NCBI RefSeq assembly: GCF_036785885.1
Contig: NC_092322.1
Coordinates: forward strand, 20,234,466 to 20,298,465
Source: Coffea arabica
Taxonomy: Eukaryota; Streptophyta; Magnoliopsida; Gentianales; Rubiaceae
Reading direction: 5' to 3'
DNA: 64,000 nucleotides
Shown: one piece after another, positions 1-11,921 of the stretch
Layout: every line of letters begins with the position of its first letter
How positions within the stretch are numbered: the stretch's first letter is position 1
Notes under the pieces: model-generated
Seen by the model: only the letters and a program-made list of their open reading frames with translations
Told to the model about the DNA's origin: nothing
The model's database searches: none
Position numbers and translations under genes: made by a program

Positions 1-589
1 GTTGTGGGTATAATAGAATTGGAGGGAGAAATGTTGAATTTGTTTGCTAAAATTGATGACAAAAGTTGGTTTGTCTAGGATTTGCCTTTAGCTGAACAAA
101 ACATTAGCATTGCTTATGGTGGGAAATTTATCGATTTTGTTGGCTCTTTTCTTGGGATGTGCTTTTTCAATTTTAGGGTTCTTATTTTTTGGAAAAAATA
201 TAGGTGCAAGTTCATTTCTTTTCTCGGTGAGTAATTTGGATTTGATTATGTGAGATAACTAAGATGGGAAAGGGAAAAAAAATTCACCTATGTGAGGTTC
301 TGTGCAGTAGTTAGTAAATGATGCTTTCGGAATTATGCTTGTGGGAATTGGTTTTTTTTTTCTTCTATAGGTTTTATTTATTTATTTTTTTTACCTTGTT
401 TTATCTGAAAGATTTTGGTGTGTAATTTATTAGATTACCTAGTTTAATTGCTAACCTGTTAGTGATATTCCAAAATTACCCCTCTTTTGTTAGTTAATTA
501 GCGATCATATTCGATTTTCTTGGTGATGCCGCTACGGCGCTTCTTAATTAGAAGTAAAAAATAGGTTTAGGTATTAAATTTGACAAAAT

Positions 590-652
590 TAAAAGATAGG
601 GACCAAATTGACACTAGTGAAAAAGGTTAGGGACTAAATTAGCGATTTTTCT
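590..652. repeat. Solitary MULE-type terminal inverted repeat relic
   Basis: The stretch reads as 'gggaccaaattgaca ... gggactaaatt' and ends in GCGATTTTTC. This is the same end motif as the Pack-MULE at 25538-27015 (GGAAAAATCGC on the other strand). No matching left end is visible within the window, so it is a solo or truncated end. Apart from it, I see nothing recognisable in 1-1028. Confidence 0.4.
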
Positions 653-3600
653 TTTTTCTTTTTTTTTGCCCTGTTTTTTTCCTGGCTTGATCTTCACTTC
701 ACTTTGTGTTTCCTCTCAGGCCTTTAGCAGGCTGACAGCTACCGGGATTACAGTTCCATCAGCCGGTATATTGCACTCGGCAGTAGCACCCCTGCGGACA
801 GTAGGTAAGATTAAATTCATGTCCCAAATTTTGCCCCAGCTTAATTTTTAACCCATTCAGTTCTTAATTGTGGCCTAAATTCAAAATTTTGATGGAGTCG
901 CTGGTAAGTTTACTGAGATAATTTTCTTTAATTTATTCTTAGTTCCCTCTGTTGTTTGTGAGAAATTTATTTGCCTTTTTTCTTTATATGCTTAGGGGAA
1001 CGAAGGTTGTTATATTTGGCAATCTATGATGGAAGAACTGCAGCAGAAGGGTGTAAAAAGGAGGAAGGAATGGAAGAAAAGTAGTTCTAAAAAGTCCAAA
1101 AACAAGAAAAGGTGAGAACTTTAGGGCCTGGTTCAGAAGATGGGAGGGTTAAGAAAATGGATAAAAAGATGAAAAAGTTTCTTCAGAAAAAGGCTAGAAG
1201 CTATAATTCAGATGATGATGAGGTGGAAGAATCCGGAATTTGAAGGGGGGAGAAGAGCAGTCAGGACTCAGGAGTAGTGAAAAATGAGGTAAAAGGTGGG
1301 TTCGAGTCGAAATTTTTGGATAGTGAGGAAGAAGGAGAAGAGAATGGTGAAGAGAAAATTGAGGTTTCGGAGGATGAAGATGGTGAAATTCAGCCAGGAG
1401 TTATGAGATTTTCAGAGGGTTGTAAGGCTTTTTAGGTTGGCATTCAAGAAGATTACCAAGAAAACTGCTTCAACCGATCATGATGTACTGGTGAGTATGC
1501 TTAACAAATTCTTGACTTCTGCTATTGATCATGTTTGGAGATTATTTTTGTAACTGTGATTGAATTTGATCAGAGGCGCTTCTTCTTTTTGGTAGGGTCC
1601 TGTGTTATCAGCACATAAAAAACTCGTTGCCGAGAAGCTAGCTGACGAAGAAGCAGAGAGAAAGGTTAAGGGTGAGGCGAAGAAGGAAAAACACCTGGTA
1701 TATTGATGAATTTGTTTAGTTATTTAGTTATTTTCATGTTTAGGTTCAAGTAGCGGGATTTAGAAAATGTAATTTCATTGAGTTTTACGTGAGTGAAGTT
1801 TAGCCTTAATGGTCAAATTAGTGCAGATTTTGCCTTTTCCATTATAATTAGTTCTCACGTGATTTGGTTTTCTTTGCATCAAAAGGTTGAAGGGAAGGGG
1901 CATGTGAAGCCTGCTAATTATTTGGATTCACTTGAAAAGCATCTCATTGGAGTTGCTACTAGAGGAGGTATTCCTGACTTTATTGATAATGGAATAATTG
2001 TTCTGCAAAGAAAAAAAAGGTCTATTTTTTAACTGATGAAGCTTCTGTGTTTCACGTGTCTTGCTGTGCTTTTCAGCGGTCAAGTTATTTAATGCTGTAA
2101 GTGGCTTCTCCAAACCTATTATTTTCAGATTTTGTTTCCAACTAAATATGACTGGTAGTTTTTTTTTTTATTCTAGTTTTTGTGATTTATGTAGATGAAC
2201 TTTGTGGTACTTAAAATGATTATTTATATGGCATGCAGGTCAATAAGGCACAACACTCGCAGAGAGGACTGAATCCCTCAAGGTCGAAAGATGAAAAAGG
2301 TAGGTGAAAAGCATCAAATTCAACATTTCAGACTTTGATATATCATTTTTTAACAACAAGGTTCTTGCTTCAAGTACATGGTATTTATTCCTATTATCTT
2401 TTCCATTGGCTTCTGTTCTCACAACAATCTAATTTTGAAGCCAAATATTTTTCTTTGACTTGATATTCAGCAATACCTTGTCCTTTACTTTAAGAGAATT
2501 TGTATTCAGACTTTGAGGCTTTAGTTACCTGGTTCGGAATGTCCTCAAAAGCTTTCTCTTGCTCCCAAAAATGCATTATAACGGGGATCCTCAACCAAGA
2601 AATTAACATAACATCCTTATTTGCAGTCACTAGAACGTATATGTGCTGGGTTTGAGATTTTCTAGTATTACTGCTGCTTGTATCACTGTAGACAACCTGA
2701 GGTAGTCAATTATAATTAATTTTGTACACAGTTTCGTGTTAGTCAGTTGCTCTCTTTAAGATGAATTCCTCTGTCTCTCTCAGTGTGTGGTTTGAAGAGT
2801 GCTAACAAGATTAGGCAGCAAAACTTCCTTCCCAGGAGGATTATGGTGCTTCATTACTAATTCACGCCTTCAATCCTTACTCTGTTATTTATCCTTAAGT
2901 TGTATGGGGTGCATGTTATTTCAAGCTGGTTTAATTTTAGAATGTTTTCCCCTCGGAATTTTAATGGTGAATTGCCCTGGATCATGCCATGATCCCTGAA
3001 TTGTTAAGCATAGTTATGAACTTGTCTGATGACGTGTTACTTCAGGAATTTCTTTCTGCATGAGTTCTTTTGAGTTTCATCTTGGGATCTGGATGGAATT
3101 TGTGCAAAGCGTCATCATAGTATAAAGGCATTTCATTTAAGATATAAAACCACAATTAACAAGGTTAATTGATAGTTAACCTTCATTGTCTATGAAATAA
3201 TGAACCTTTCTCTTTCATTTCACAATGATGTAGTTATTACAGAATGTTTTGCTATGGAACTTTATCTTGGGTTGGATATTGACAGTAGTAGCAAAGGGTA
3301 GTTTGTGTTAAAGTTTTATGCTATGCTAAGAACTAAATATAGGAGTTTGAGATTGTGTGTCAAATTTATCCCCAATCAAATAAAAAGAATTTGAGACTTT
3401 TACTGGAGAAAGCTATAGGTGACGAATCTCGGCATTTGATGCTTTTCTGAGCAGTTAATTTAGGCTATAACTGGTTGTCTGTTCTTTTTTGCATTTTTGG
3501 TGATCAGTGATATCCTGGTTTGCATATTGACCATTGATGTCTGGAAATATAAGAAACCATTATTAAGATGATGCTGGTTAAATCCCATTAGATAAGTTGG

Positions 3601-4604
3601 ATAACAACAGGTTGCGGTAAAAAGGTAAGGAATTACATGAAATTAGGATTTTGGCATTAGGATGAAAGATTTGGTTTTGATCAGATTCCAGTCCATAGTT
3701 AAGACGTATATGCAGATTCTTAGCCAGCTGTTGTAATTGGGAATCCTCAAGAGGATGAGGCTTAAAATCATTGAGAACTGATGCAGGTGTTCTGTTAGAT
3801 TGGATTACAAATGAGAGAGTTTTAGATAACTAGAAAGCATGTGAAGAAAAACGATAATTAGTCAAATGCTTTAGGACTTTAGTAATTTAAAATAAAAAGA
3901 AATAATAAGCTATTTAGATTAAAATTCCATTTAGAGGTCAGGTTTAAAAGTTTTCTTGTTGAGCTACGTAAATCAGTTTAATTTTGTTCTTTATCATAAA
4001 TTGCATCTTCTTTGACAACATCTTCTTCGGTGGAAATATTTTTGATGGTGGAGATTCTTCTGATGGTAGAAAGTCTAAGTAAAACTTGAATTGCATGGAC
4101 AAGGGTCATCCAAGCCAAGGGAGTGGATGGAAGTTTACTGAGATCTGGACCGGAAGGAAGCAATTGAATTACATGAGGATGTTAGCCATTAGGATTAGAA
4201 GATACGGATTACTTTTAAGTTCTTCTCTAGAGATATAACTTACCTATTTAATTTCTTAGAGCCTTTAGATGTAGTTAATACTAATCAGTTTTAAATACTA
4301 TAACTTGTTTTTTCTAAGAACTTGGTGCTTTGCAAAGAACAGCCCAATTCAAGGTTTTCTCTTGGTTTTCCTAAACCTGTGTGTGATCATGAAGACTTTG
4401 TACTTGCCCACTTCTACTTGCCTTATAATACAAGTCTTCTGAGTTAGTATTAGTTGTAGATCATTATGCCTAAATTGGAAAGCAGCAAATTTCTATAGTT
4501 GGAACTTGAGATGTCATACGAAGATACTTTGTAGTTTAAGTATGATGTTGGTCTCTTTTTATCTAGCTTGTGGTGCATGGAACAGATGGATAACCAAAGA
4601 ACTC

Positions 4605-4632
4605 TGTGTGTGTGTGTGTGTGAGAGAGAGAG
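4605..4632. repeat. (GT)n(GA)n microsatellite
   Basis: A run of GT dinucleotides passes directly into GA dinucleotides inside the long RRP15 intron. Confidence 0.9.
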
Positions 4633-5089
4633 TATCTTTATCGACCTTCAAAATTACAAACGTTCACTCTGCTGAAACTTGCTGTCACACTGCCTCCTCT
4701 GTAATCTTAGGCAGAGCTACTTCAAGTAGTTGTATTGCAACTGAAAAGTGTGGTCTTCTGATTAGTCATTTTTCAATCAGTTTTAGAAAGAAACAAGTAG
4801 GTTTTTGACTGTCTAGTTAAGGGGATTTATTTGTAATTCGCCCTGAGCTGCAAAAGTACATTGACATGCTATTTCAACTCAAATTTAAGCTAATACATAT
4901 CCTTAATGCTGTGATTATGAAATGGTGGACTCATGTTCAACCTTTATTAGGAATTGTTTTAGCATGAAAGTTAGGAAATGATATTTTCATTTCAGCTGGC
5001 AGGTGGTGATCTCCATCTCATTTGTGGACATAATAGTAATCATAATGTACATCTCACTGCTTGTGGCCTTCCAAGCATACATGAATTTA

Positions 5090-5276
5090 GCTGGTAAAGT
5101 ACAAGTTGCATCTATTGAGTATCCCTTTGGGAGCTGAGGTTATAATCAGTTTGATTAGTTTTAATTTGTCTTTCTTGGCTGTCGGGAGTTTCTTGGCTGG
5201 TAAAGTACATAGTTGCATCTATTTTCCCTGAGGTTATAATCAGTTTTATTAGGTTTAATTTGTCTTTCTTTTTAAT
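5090..5276. repeat. Two-copy tandem duplication of about 105 bp
   Basis: The phrase 'ctggtaaagtac..gttgcatctatt' followed by 'gaggttataatcagttt' occurs at about 5091 and again at about 5197, with small indels. It is a local duplication near the 3' end of the long RRP15 intron. Confidence 0.7.
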
Positions 5277-6378
5277 CTGTGCACCAACGTTAAGTGCTCT
5301 CACTCTTGAGCAACTTTATACAATTTCTCATTTTTTTTAACATCGAGTCATATGGATATTTATGTTGTTATCTTAAACGTGCAGTAATTAAGAAGCGGAG
5401 GAAAGAGGCTTTTTTCTCAGTCTTGGGCCGGACCCCTTCCCAAAAAACCGGGAGCATACAAAAGGTCAATCTCTATATGTTTGTTCCTAGTCGTGGTGTT
5501 TGAACTAAATTGCTTTCTGTTTCTACCTTTTTTTTTTCTTTGTGAATGACATATTTTGGATTTCATCAATTTTTTTGCCCTTTTAAATTCTTAATAAGGC
5601 AGTCAATTAATTTGCTATATTTTGTGTAGATTGGTGCATCTGCTGGCACTGGTTCTGTTGATGCTCCTGCATGGGCGCCATTGCGTGATAATTACATGTT
5701 AACAAACTCTAAGTTGAAGGACTGGAGATAAGATGCCAGTGAGAATCCCTCGAAACCATTCCTTTTTCTGAAGTGTTAGATAGCCATTCTGTAACGCAAC
5801 ATCCATCTCATTTGCTTGTCAAAATTCTGCCTTTCTTGCCGATGCAGGGCACAGCTGCTGTAGATGACTTTGGGTTGCGACCAGATGTAGATAGTTCATC
5901 TGATGATGAGTAATAAATGTCAGGATAAATTACAGTCAACTTGCAATGCTTGGATGCAGCCAACTGGATGGAGCTGGAGATGATCTAAACAGAAGCAAGA
6001 AGTTGAGACTCGTCCTCTTCATTCCAAAAGCCAATGCCTATTCTTATCATCAGAGATGCGACATCATAGAGAGATTCTAGCCTTGATTTGAACAGTTCCA
6101 TACTCCATTTTCAAGACTCGGACAGGGGTTTAAAGAGTACCAGCTCAATGATAATTCAATTTTCACCAAAACAAAAAAAAAAAGAAAAGAAAAAGAAAAG
6201 GTAGCTTCAATGAACCATTTCATCAGAATCCCCATCTGTCTCACATGACTATCTTAGGATCATCATTGTATCTACCTGTGAATAGTCTCATCGCCCACAA
6301 ACATCGTGTTAGAAACAATATCATAATTACATAGGACTTCATTGTGTAATGTCCAATATAACTCAATTAAAAGGAAAA

Positions 6379-7189
6379 GGAAAAATCGTTTAAAATGTCT
6401 TCTGTATTTTACAAAATGACTTTTTTTGTTCTTCACTTTTAAAAGTGTAATTTTACATCTCTTATGAATTTACATTGATCAATTTGATTTCTATCTAGGT
6501 TTCTAATTAGTTTTTAGGTGGAATATACTCTGTATCTTGCTCGTGATTATTTTTAGGGGTAAAATTGTCAAATTATATTTCACATAATCCAATTCATAGT
6601 CTCTGACATTTTATAAAATGAATTTTTTCGTTCTTCACATTTTACAAAAATAAAATTTTCCATTCTTCACATTTTATACAATTAATTCTTTTCATTCTTC
6701 ATTGGTCATGTGTATGCATAATTTTTTTTTAAAACTCATGTATATGTCTATATGATTTCACCTACAACTACAATTAGCTTGTTCAGATAAAATTAAATAG
6801 AGATATATTACATGCTATTCATACTGTTTAGGTGAAATCAAATAGATATATACATGAGTTTTGAAAAACAAGAAAAAACTATTTGTACACATGATCAATG
6901 AAAGATGAAAAAATTTATTTTGTCAAATGTAAGGGACAAAAAAAATTCATCTCATAAATTGTGAGGGACTATGAATCGGATTATGTGAAATGTGATTTGA
7001 CATTTTTGTCCCAAAAAATGATCACGTATAAGGCTCGTGGTAAATTCCAGTCAAGAATAAGTCAAAAACCTAAGTAGAAACCAAATTTTATATATGTGAA
7101 TTTATAAGGGATATAAAATTACATTTTTAAAAATAAGGTAAGGAAAAAGTCATTTTACAATATGTGAGAGACATTCTAAGCAATTTCCC
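6379..7189. mobile_element. Foldback MULE-like element with arms of about 400 bp
   Basis: The left half (about 6379-6780) is an imperfect reverse complement of the right half (about 6790-7189). Termini are GGAAAAATCGTTTA on the left and the complement of GGGAAATTGCTTAGA on the right. The flanks AAAGGAAAA (left) and AAAGAAAAA (right) form a 9-bp target duplication with one mismatch, as expected for Mutator-like elements. It encodes no protein. The preceding stretch 5914-6378 is RRP15 3' flank with nothing else recognised. Confidence 0.65.
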
Positions 7190-8792
7190 AAAGAAAAATT
7201 CACAAACACCTCTCAACCATCATTATCTAGTACAAAAAATTGCTCCATGGTTAAGCATGAAGTTTCTACAAAAGCACAAGACCAAAAGAAATCAACTTTA
7301 ATTGTAGTTTGTATTAGGATTTTTTTTTTTACACAAAAAATGTAGTGTGATAATTATTTACCAATTTTTATGTTTTCTAGATCAGCTAAATTTCTTTTAA
7401 ATTAACGTGTTTTACAAAGCCAATCTTATGTCAAAAGTATAGATTTTGAGAATTTGATTGCAAGTACACAATCAAATTGAAGAAATTATTTCTAGAATTA
7501 ACTTTTTATGAACTAACAGTATAGTAATTTTTTTATATTTGCAAATTTTTATATATGTCACATGTGCATGATTTGAATTTTAAATTTAAATTCATATTAT
7601 ACGGCATGATTTTAACCTATTAGTGTAAAAATAAAATTTGTATACTAACAGTGTATAAAAAAAGTTATCCTTATCTCTAAAAGTTTAATTGGTATATTTA
7701 TATGGGTCGGGTACCCATGCTCGCCAATTCTCAAATTTATGATATGTTTGCATACATGCAATATCTACTTCTAACCTCAATCCATTGATATTAGACACTG
7801 AAAGTGGATTTCATATTTGTTTAAATATGTAAGAATTAAAGAAAAGTAGGTGGTACCAAAACTCTAAGCTTCACTCACTTGAACCCAATGCAATAAGAAC
7901 ATATGAAATCATAATGAAATGAAAGTATTAAGCTTGAAGAGGCACTCGAAATTCGTTAATAGCTTAGCCATTCTTCGTCTCTATTAAGCTCCCGAGCCAA
8001 AATTTCTTGCTTCCAACAAGACCAAGATTCACCTTATTAACGGCTCTAGGTTAGTAAAATGACTTGAAAAAAAAATCAAAAGATTATTAGTGTTTAAGCA
8101 TGAAATTGCTTTGGTGACTCTATACACCTAGAATGCAAAGTTGAGGGGACATTTTGAGGTTTTTGAAAGGCTTTTTCCTATAGTGTCTTAAATATTGCAT
8201 CAAAAGTCCCATTTAAGACTTTTTCTTTTTTTTATTTCTATTTATTCATTAGTTTCTTCCTTTTATATTTTATTTTACGACAGGATAGAGCTCATGTAGA
8301 AAGTATTAATTGATTTCTTGAAGCAAGAATTGGGTTAATACAAATTAATAAATTGGAATAACTTCGTGACTATACATTCGATATAGAAATAGAAAGCATA
8401 GCATTCGAGGAAATTTCTCATTCACAAGGAAATTTTGTTGGGCTAAATCAAACTTTTTTGGCCCAATGTGTTTTTGTCCACAGGACGCCAGCAGGAAATT
8501 CCAGTAACTGGTATGTTGTTGCCATTTTGAAGGGATTAAGGACTGAAGAAATGTATGAAGTCTAAACCCAATGATGGGTAAGGATCCCAGAAAAGCACCC
8601 TCTTAATTGTCTCAATAACTAAGCCCCACTTAGGATCTAAAGATAAGAAACAAAATTTTAAAGGAGACGAATAAGGGGGTAAAGACCATCTGAATTTTGT
8701 AAATGAAACAAAACCAAAATTACAAAATCCATTTTTATCTTATTTAAATGACTTTCCTGCATGACAATTGATGAGTTTTGATCAATTGAAAC
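7190..8792. other. AT-rich intergenic DNA, no gene seen
   Basis: No open reading frame with a recognisable family and no clear element boundaries. Only AT-rich sequence and short homopolymers are visible. Confidence 0.6.
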
Positions 8793-9250
8793 TAGAGGTG
8801 TCAAAATCGGTGACTTGGATGGATTTGGATTGGTTAAAATAAGTAATAGATATAAGTGAGAACCCATTTATGCCCATTTAATTAGATGATTATAAATGTG
8901 TAAGTCAAAAAATGAATTGGGTAATCCAATTACCCATTTATAACTATTTATTTTAATTTTTTTATAAACTCATTTGAATTCATTTTTGCAAACTAAGTTA
9001 TCAATTTATATCACCCTTTACACCCATCATTAGTTTTAAATATTTTATCAACCTTTACACATATAATTAGTTTTAAATATTTACTTATAATGCTTAGTAA
9101 GGGTGGGAGAAGGCAATTCTAAATGGATTAATTAGGTTTGATAGGTTACCCAATAATACCCATATGCAAAAACTTAAAATACACATACCCATCTCTATTC
9201 ATGAACGGGTATAGATAAATTTAACTAAATAGATTTGTTTGCCACCTATA
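8793..9250. mobile_element. hAT-type MITE (probable)
   Basis: It starts TAGAGGTGTCAAA and ends in the complement of TATAGGTGGCAAA, typical of short plant hAT derivatives. Subterminal 'acccatttat' and 'acccataccc' words recur in both orientations. I could not define a convincing 8-bp target duplication. It has no coding capacity. From 9251 to 9492 I see nothing. Confidence 0.45.
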
Positions 9251-9611
9251 CCATTTAGCAATCATATAATGATGAACAATGGCTTTAGCAGAAAAAATGT
9301 AAGGTGCTCTGCATACACCTTGTGGCACACATAAACCATGCAATACCTCCTCAAGATCCACGATCCACTTCTATCTTCAGGAATTTTAAATGGCCAAGGC
9401 GGACCCGTGGCAATGCCACTTACTGCTTCAAAAGCAATCATATTTCACCGAACAAATTATCCGGATAATCACTGAACTTTTTAAATAATTAAGATTTGGC
9501 TACCCAATTACCTGGATCTATCAATGGGAAAGTAGCCAGGCAAAACCAGCTGGTTGTCAGCTAGAGTTCGTTCATGCGCTAATAGAGGGAGGGAGGTGGA
9601 AGACAGATCAC

Positions 9612-10335
9612 TTGCAGCTCTGGTTTAATGCAGATGATGTGGAGCACATAACTAGCATTTCTCTTAGCCTTTATGAGAGGAAAGACAGATTATATTGGAA
9701 GCATAGCAAGTCTGGGGTTTATACAGTTAAAACAGGTTATGTGGTTGCAAAGGGGGGAAGGGACACCATGAACCGCAGGTCAACACCTGACTCTGAGACT
9801 AGCTCGGAAATTAGGAAGCATATGGTGTGGAAAAGATTGTGAAGTTTAAATATTAAGATGAAACTGAAGCACTTTTTTATGGAGGTGTTTGCAAAATGGG
9901 CTGGCTACTAGTGAAGCACTCTATCAGAGAGTTGGAAAGGGAAGCAATCTTTGTCATTGCTGTGGAGAGGCTACCGAAACCATTGAACACGTGTTCTTTT
10001 TTTGCCCAAAAGCTCAAGTGGTTTGGAGGCTAGCTCGTGTGAGATGGGAAGGGATAGTTGAGCTGCAAGGCAACATATGGAGATGGTGGAATGCTGTGAT
10101 GGAATCAGCAAAGGAGGTGCAAGGAGTGGATCGTGTCAAGCTCACAGCGAATATTCTTTGGCAGCTCTGGAAAGCGAGGAACAAGATGGTATTCCAGATG
10201 GAGAGTGTGGATGCAAAAATGATAATCGACAAAGCTCAGCAGAGACACAGACTCCCGAGCAACTGCATCATCAGAGAGGGAAAGACTGGTTCAGCATGCT
10301 TGGGAGCCACCCAAGGAGGGAGTCATGAGGATTAA
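9612..10335 (+). pseudogene. LINE ORF2 fragment: zf-RVT zinc-binding region
   Basis: Two frames must be joined (9612-9842 and 9889-10335) to read through, with a frameshift at about 9845-9890. The first part holds the LYWKHSKSGVYTVKTGY-type linker seen after plant L1 reverse transcriptases. The second holds the zf-RVT Cys/His cluster (C-H-C-C ... H ... C) and the NILWQLWKARNKMVF segment that precedes RNase H. A second frame change occurs before the RNase H part. Not functional. Confidence 0.75.
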
Positions 10336-10804
10336 TACGGATGCAACAATCTCAGCTAAAATGGTCAGGACCGGACTAGGGATAGTTGCAAGGAACTGGC
10401 GTGGGGAACTAGTGAAAGCTCGAGGAATCGGTGGAAGGAGAAGAGGGGAAGCCGCCACAGAGGAATCATTAGCGATCAAAAGTGCGTTGGAAATGGTTCA
10501 AGTTGCAGGTTGGACAAATATAGAAGTCCAGTCTAACTGCAAAAATGTAGTGAGCTCTATCAATGCGGGTAATGTTCAGGATTGTAAGATACAAACAATC
10601 CTAGAAGACATTGAGGCCCTAAAGAATAGCTTTGACAGCTGCCTAGTCTCTTTTGCTCCTAGAACTACGAATGGTTGTAGTCATGCAATGGCTCAATTTG
10701 CAGCCAAGTCAATTAGAGACATTGATTGGGAAACCTCATTCCCAACATGGCTAGCAAACTTAGCTAGGAAAGATATGGGGGTAGTTACCCCTTTTTGTAA
10801 TTAA
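10325..10804 (+). pseudogene. LINE RNase H domain fragment
   Basis: The 159-aa frame is an RVT_3-type RNase H: the first acidic site is in INTDAT, the second in EAATEESLAIKSAL. The usual third acidic residue (SDC motif) is replaced by Asn in VQSNCK. The C terminus ends RKDMGVVTPFCN, and the LINE at 40588-41857 ends almost identically. The catalytic change fits a dead copy. Confidence 0.8.
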
Positions 10805-10881
10805 CTCTTATTTTTTCAAATGTTAATACCTATAAAATGTTATCATTTGTTAAAAAAAAAATAATTAATAAAATATTTTTA

Positions 10882-11059
10882 TCCATTGAACTATTAAATA
10901 TGTAAATTTTAACCATTCCATCTAATTTCACCGTTAACTTTAATAGACCTAAAAAATCGCATAATTTGCGAGATATACTATTAATAGTTAAATTTGACAT
11001 AGTTAACGGTAAAATCGAGCAGAATGATCCAAAATTTATACATTTAATAGTTCAATGGG
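10882..11059. repeat. Short imperfect inverted repeat (MITE-like)
   Basis: 'ccattgaactattaaat' on the left is matched by its complement at the right end, and 'accgttaac' words also pair. The LINE target site lies immediately to the left, so the LINE may have inserted beside or into this element. Class unknown. From 11060 to 11921 I see no gene; this is probably the 3' UTR and flank of the gene on the - strand. Confidence 0.5.
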
Positions 11060-11921
11060 TAAAAGCATTCTATTAATGGTTGAGCGGCTAAAACTCTTAG
11101 TAACTACCCAGATACTTTGCTCTACTTCACCGTCTTAAGTTAGGTCCTTATTTGGTGTGTACATTCGCGAAGCACTCAACCTTTATTGGAGTGATGCCTT
11201 CTCTATCCATAGTTTGAACTAGTTGTATAAATAGAAAATGAAGATTAAAACCACAGAGGTAGGATCAGTGACCTTACTATCGTAAAAAGCAGCCATTCTA
11301 CTCCTGTCCATGTCGGACATTAGAATTCTTTTTCAATTTGCATACCACAAAATCACATAGGACTCTCACAATACATTTGCTATTAATTTCAACCACCCCA
11401 TCTCAAAAGACGGCAAGACAGCTAAAGGTTCCTAATTCGATCCCAATGACATCATACGATCCAAGAGAGAGGAGGAGTTTCAATAGCTGATCTAATACAG
11501 GAAGCACCTGCAATGAATGAACACTACAGTTACACTTCATTGAAAACACAAGTTCTGCTAAGCAGACAGATCTAATACAGGAAGCACCTGAATTTGGTTA
11601 TACCAGTTAAAGCAGTGACCAAATCGATTGTTTGGGCATAGATGGGGCAATTAAAACATAAGTAGTTCACCATCACAGGCCGCTTTTACCCCGAAGCCAA
11701 AGGATGTGTCATATAAATCAGTATGATACAGGACATAAAATGCCAAAGAAATCTGAAGCACATTTTTTACAAGTGAAAAGCAAAGACAAAAGAAGTTCAT
11801 CAATTATCCCCTCTTTCTACAAATATACATCAGTTACTTTCAAAAGCTTCACAAAAGAACAGCACATGAGGAGAAATCACTCACCTTGAAGCCCTCCAAA
11901 CCCTTTTAGATGTTTCTTCTG

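Larger units (their letters stand above)
1029..5913 (+). pseudogene. RRP15: RRP15-like ribosomal RNA processing protein, disrupted gene
   Basis: RRP15 proteins act in the nucleolus in pre-60S ribosome maturation. Exons I can place with GT-AG borders: an acidic Lys/Glu-rich exon about 1157-1490, then 1596-1697, 1886-1967, 2077-2096, 2239-2299, 5385-5464, 5630-5738 and 5848-5913. Together they encode the family core (GPVLSAHKKLVAEKL, KGHVKPANYLDS, KRRKEAFFS, APLRDNYMLTNSKLKDW) and an acidic C terminus ending SSSDDE. Three lesions break the frame: an in-frame TGA at 1241-1243, one extra T in the run at 1429-1433, and one extra A near 5725. All internal splice sites look usable. The true first exon is uncertain; ATG 1029 is a guess. 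The 3.1-kb intron 2300-5384 holds no gene. It is either a young pseudogene or a functional gene with sequencing errors. Confidence 0.75.
9493..10858 (+). mobile_element. 5'-truncated LINE (L1-type) with zf-RVT and RNase H
   Basis: This is the 3' end of a non-LTR retrotransposon. It is flanked by a 10-bp direct repeat AAATAATTAA (9483-9492 and 10859-10868) and ends in a short poly-A run. It encodes the C-terminal part of the reverse transcriptase ORF: a zf-RVT segment with the CHCCGEATETIEHVFFFC pattern, then an RNase H domain. The 5' end, including endonuclease and the RT core, is missing. A relative in opposite orientation lies at 40588-41857. Confidence 0.8.
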
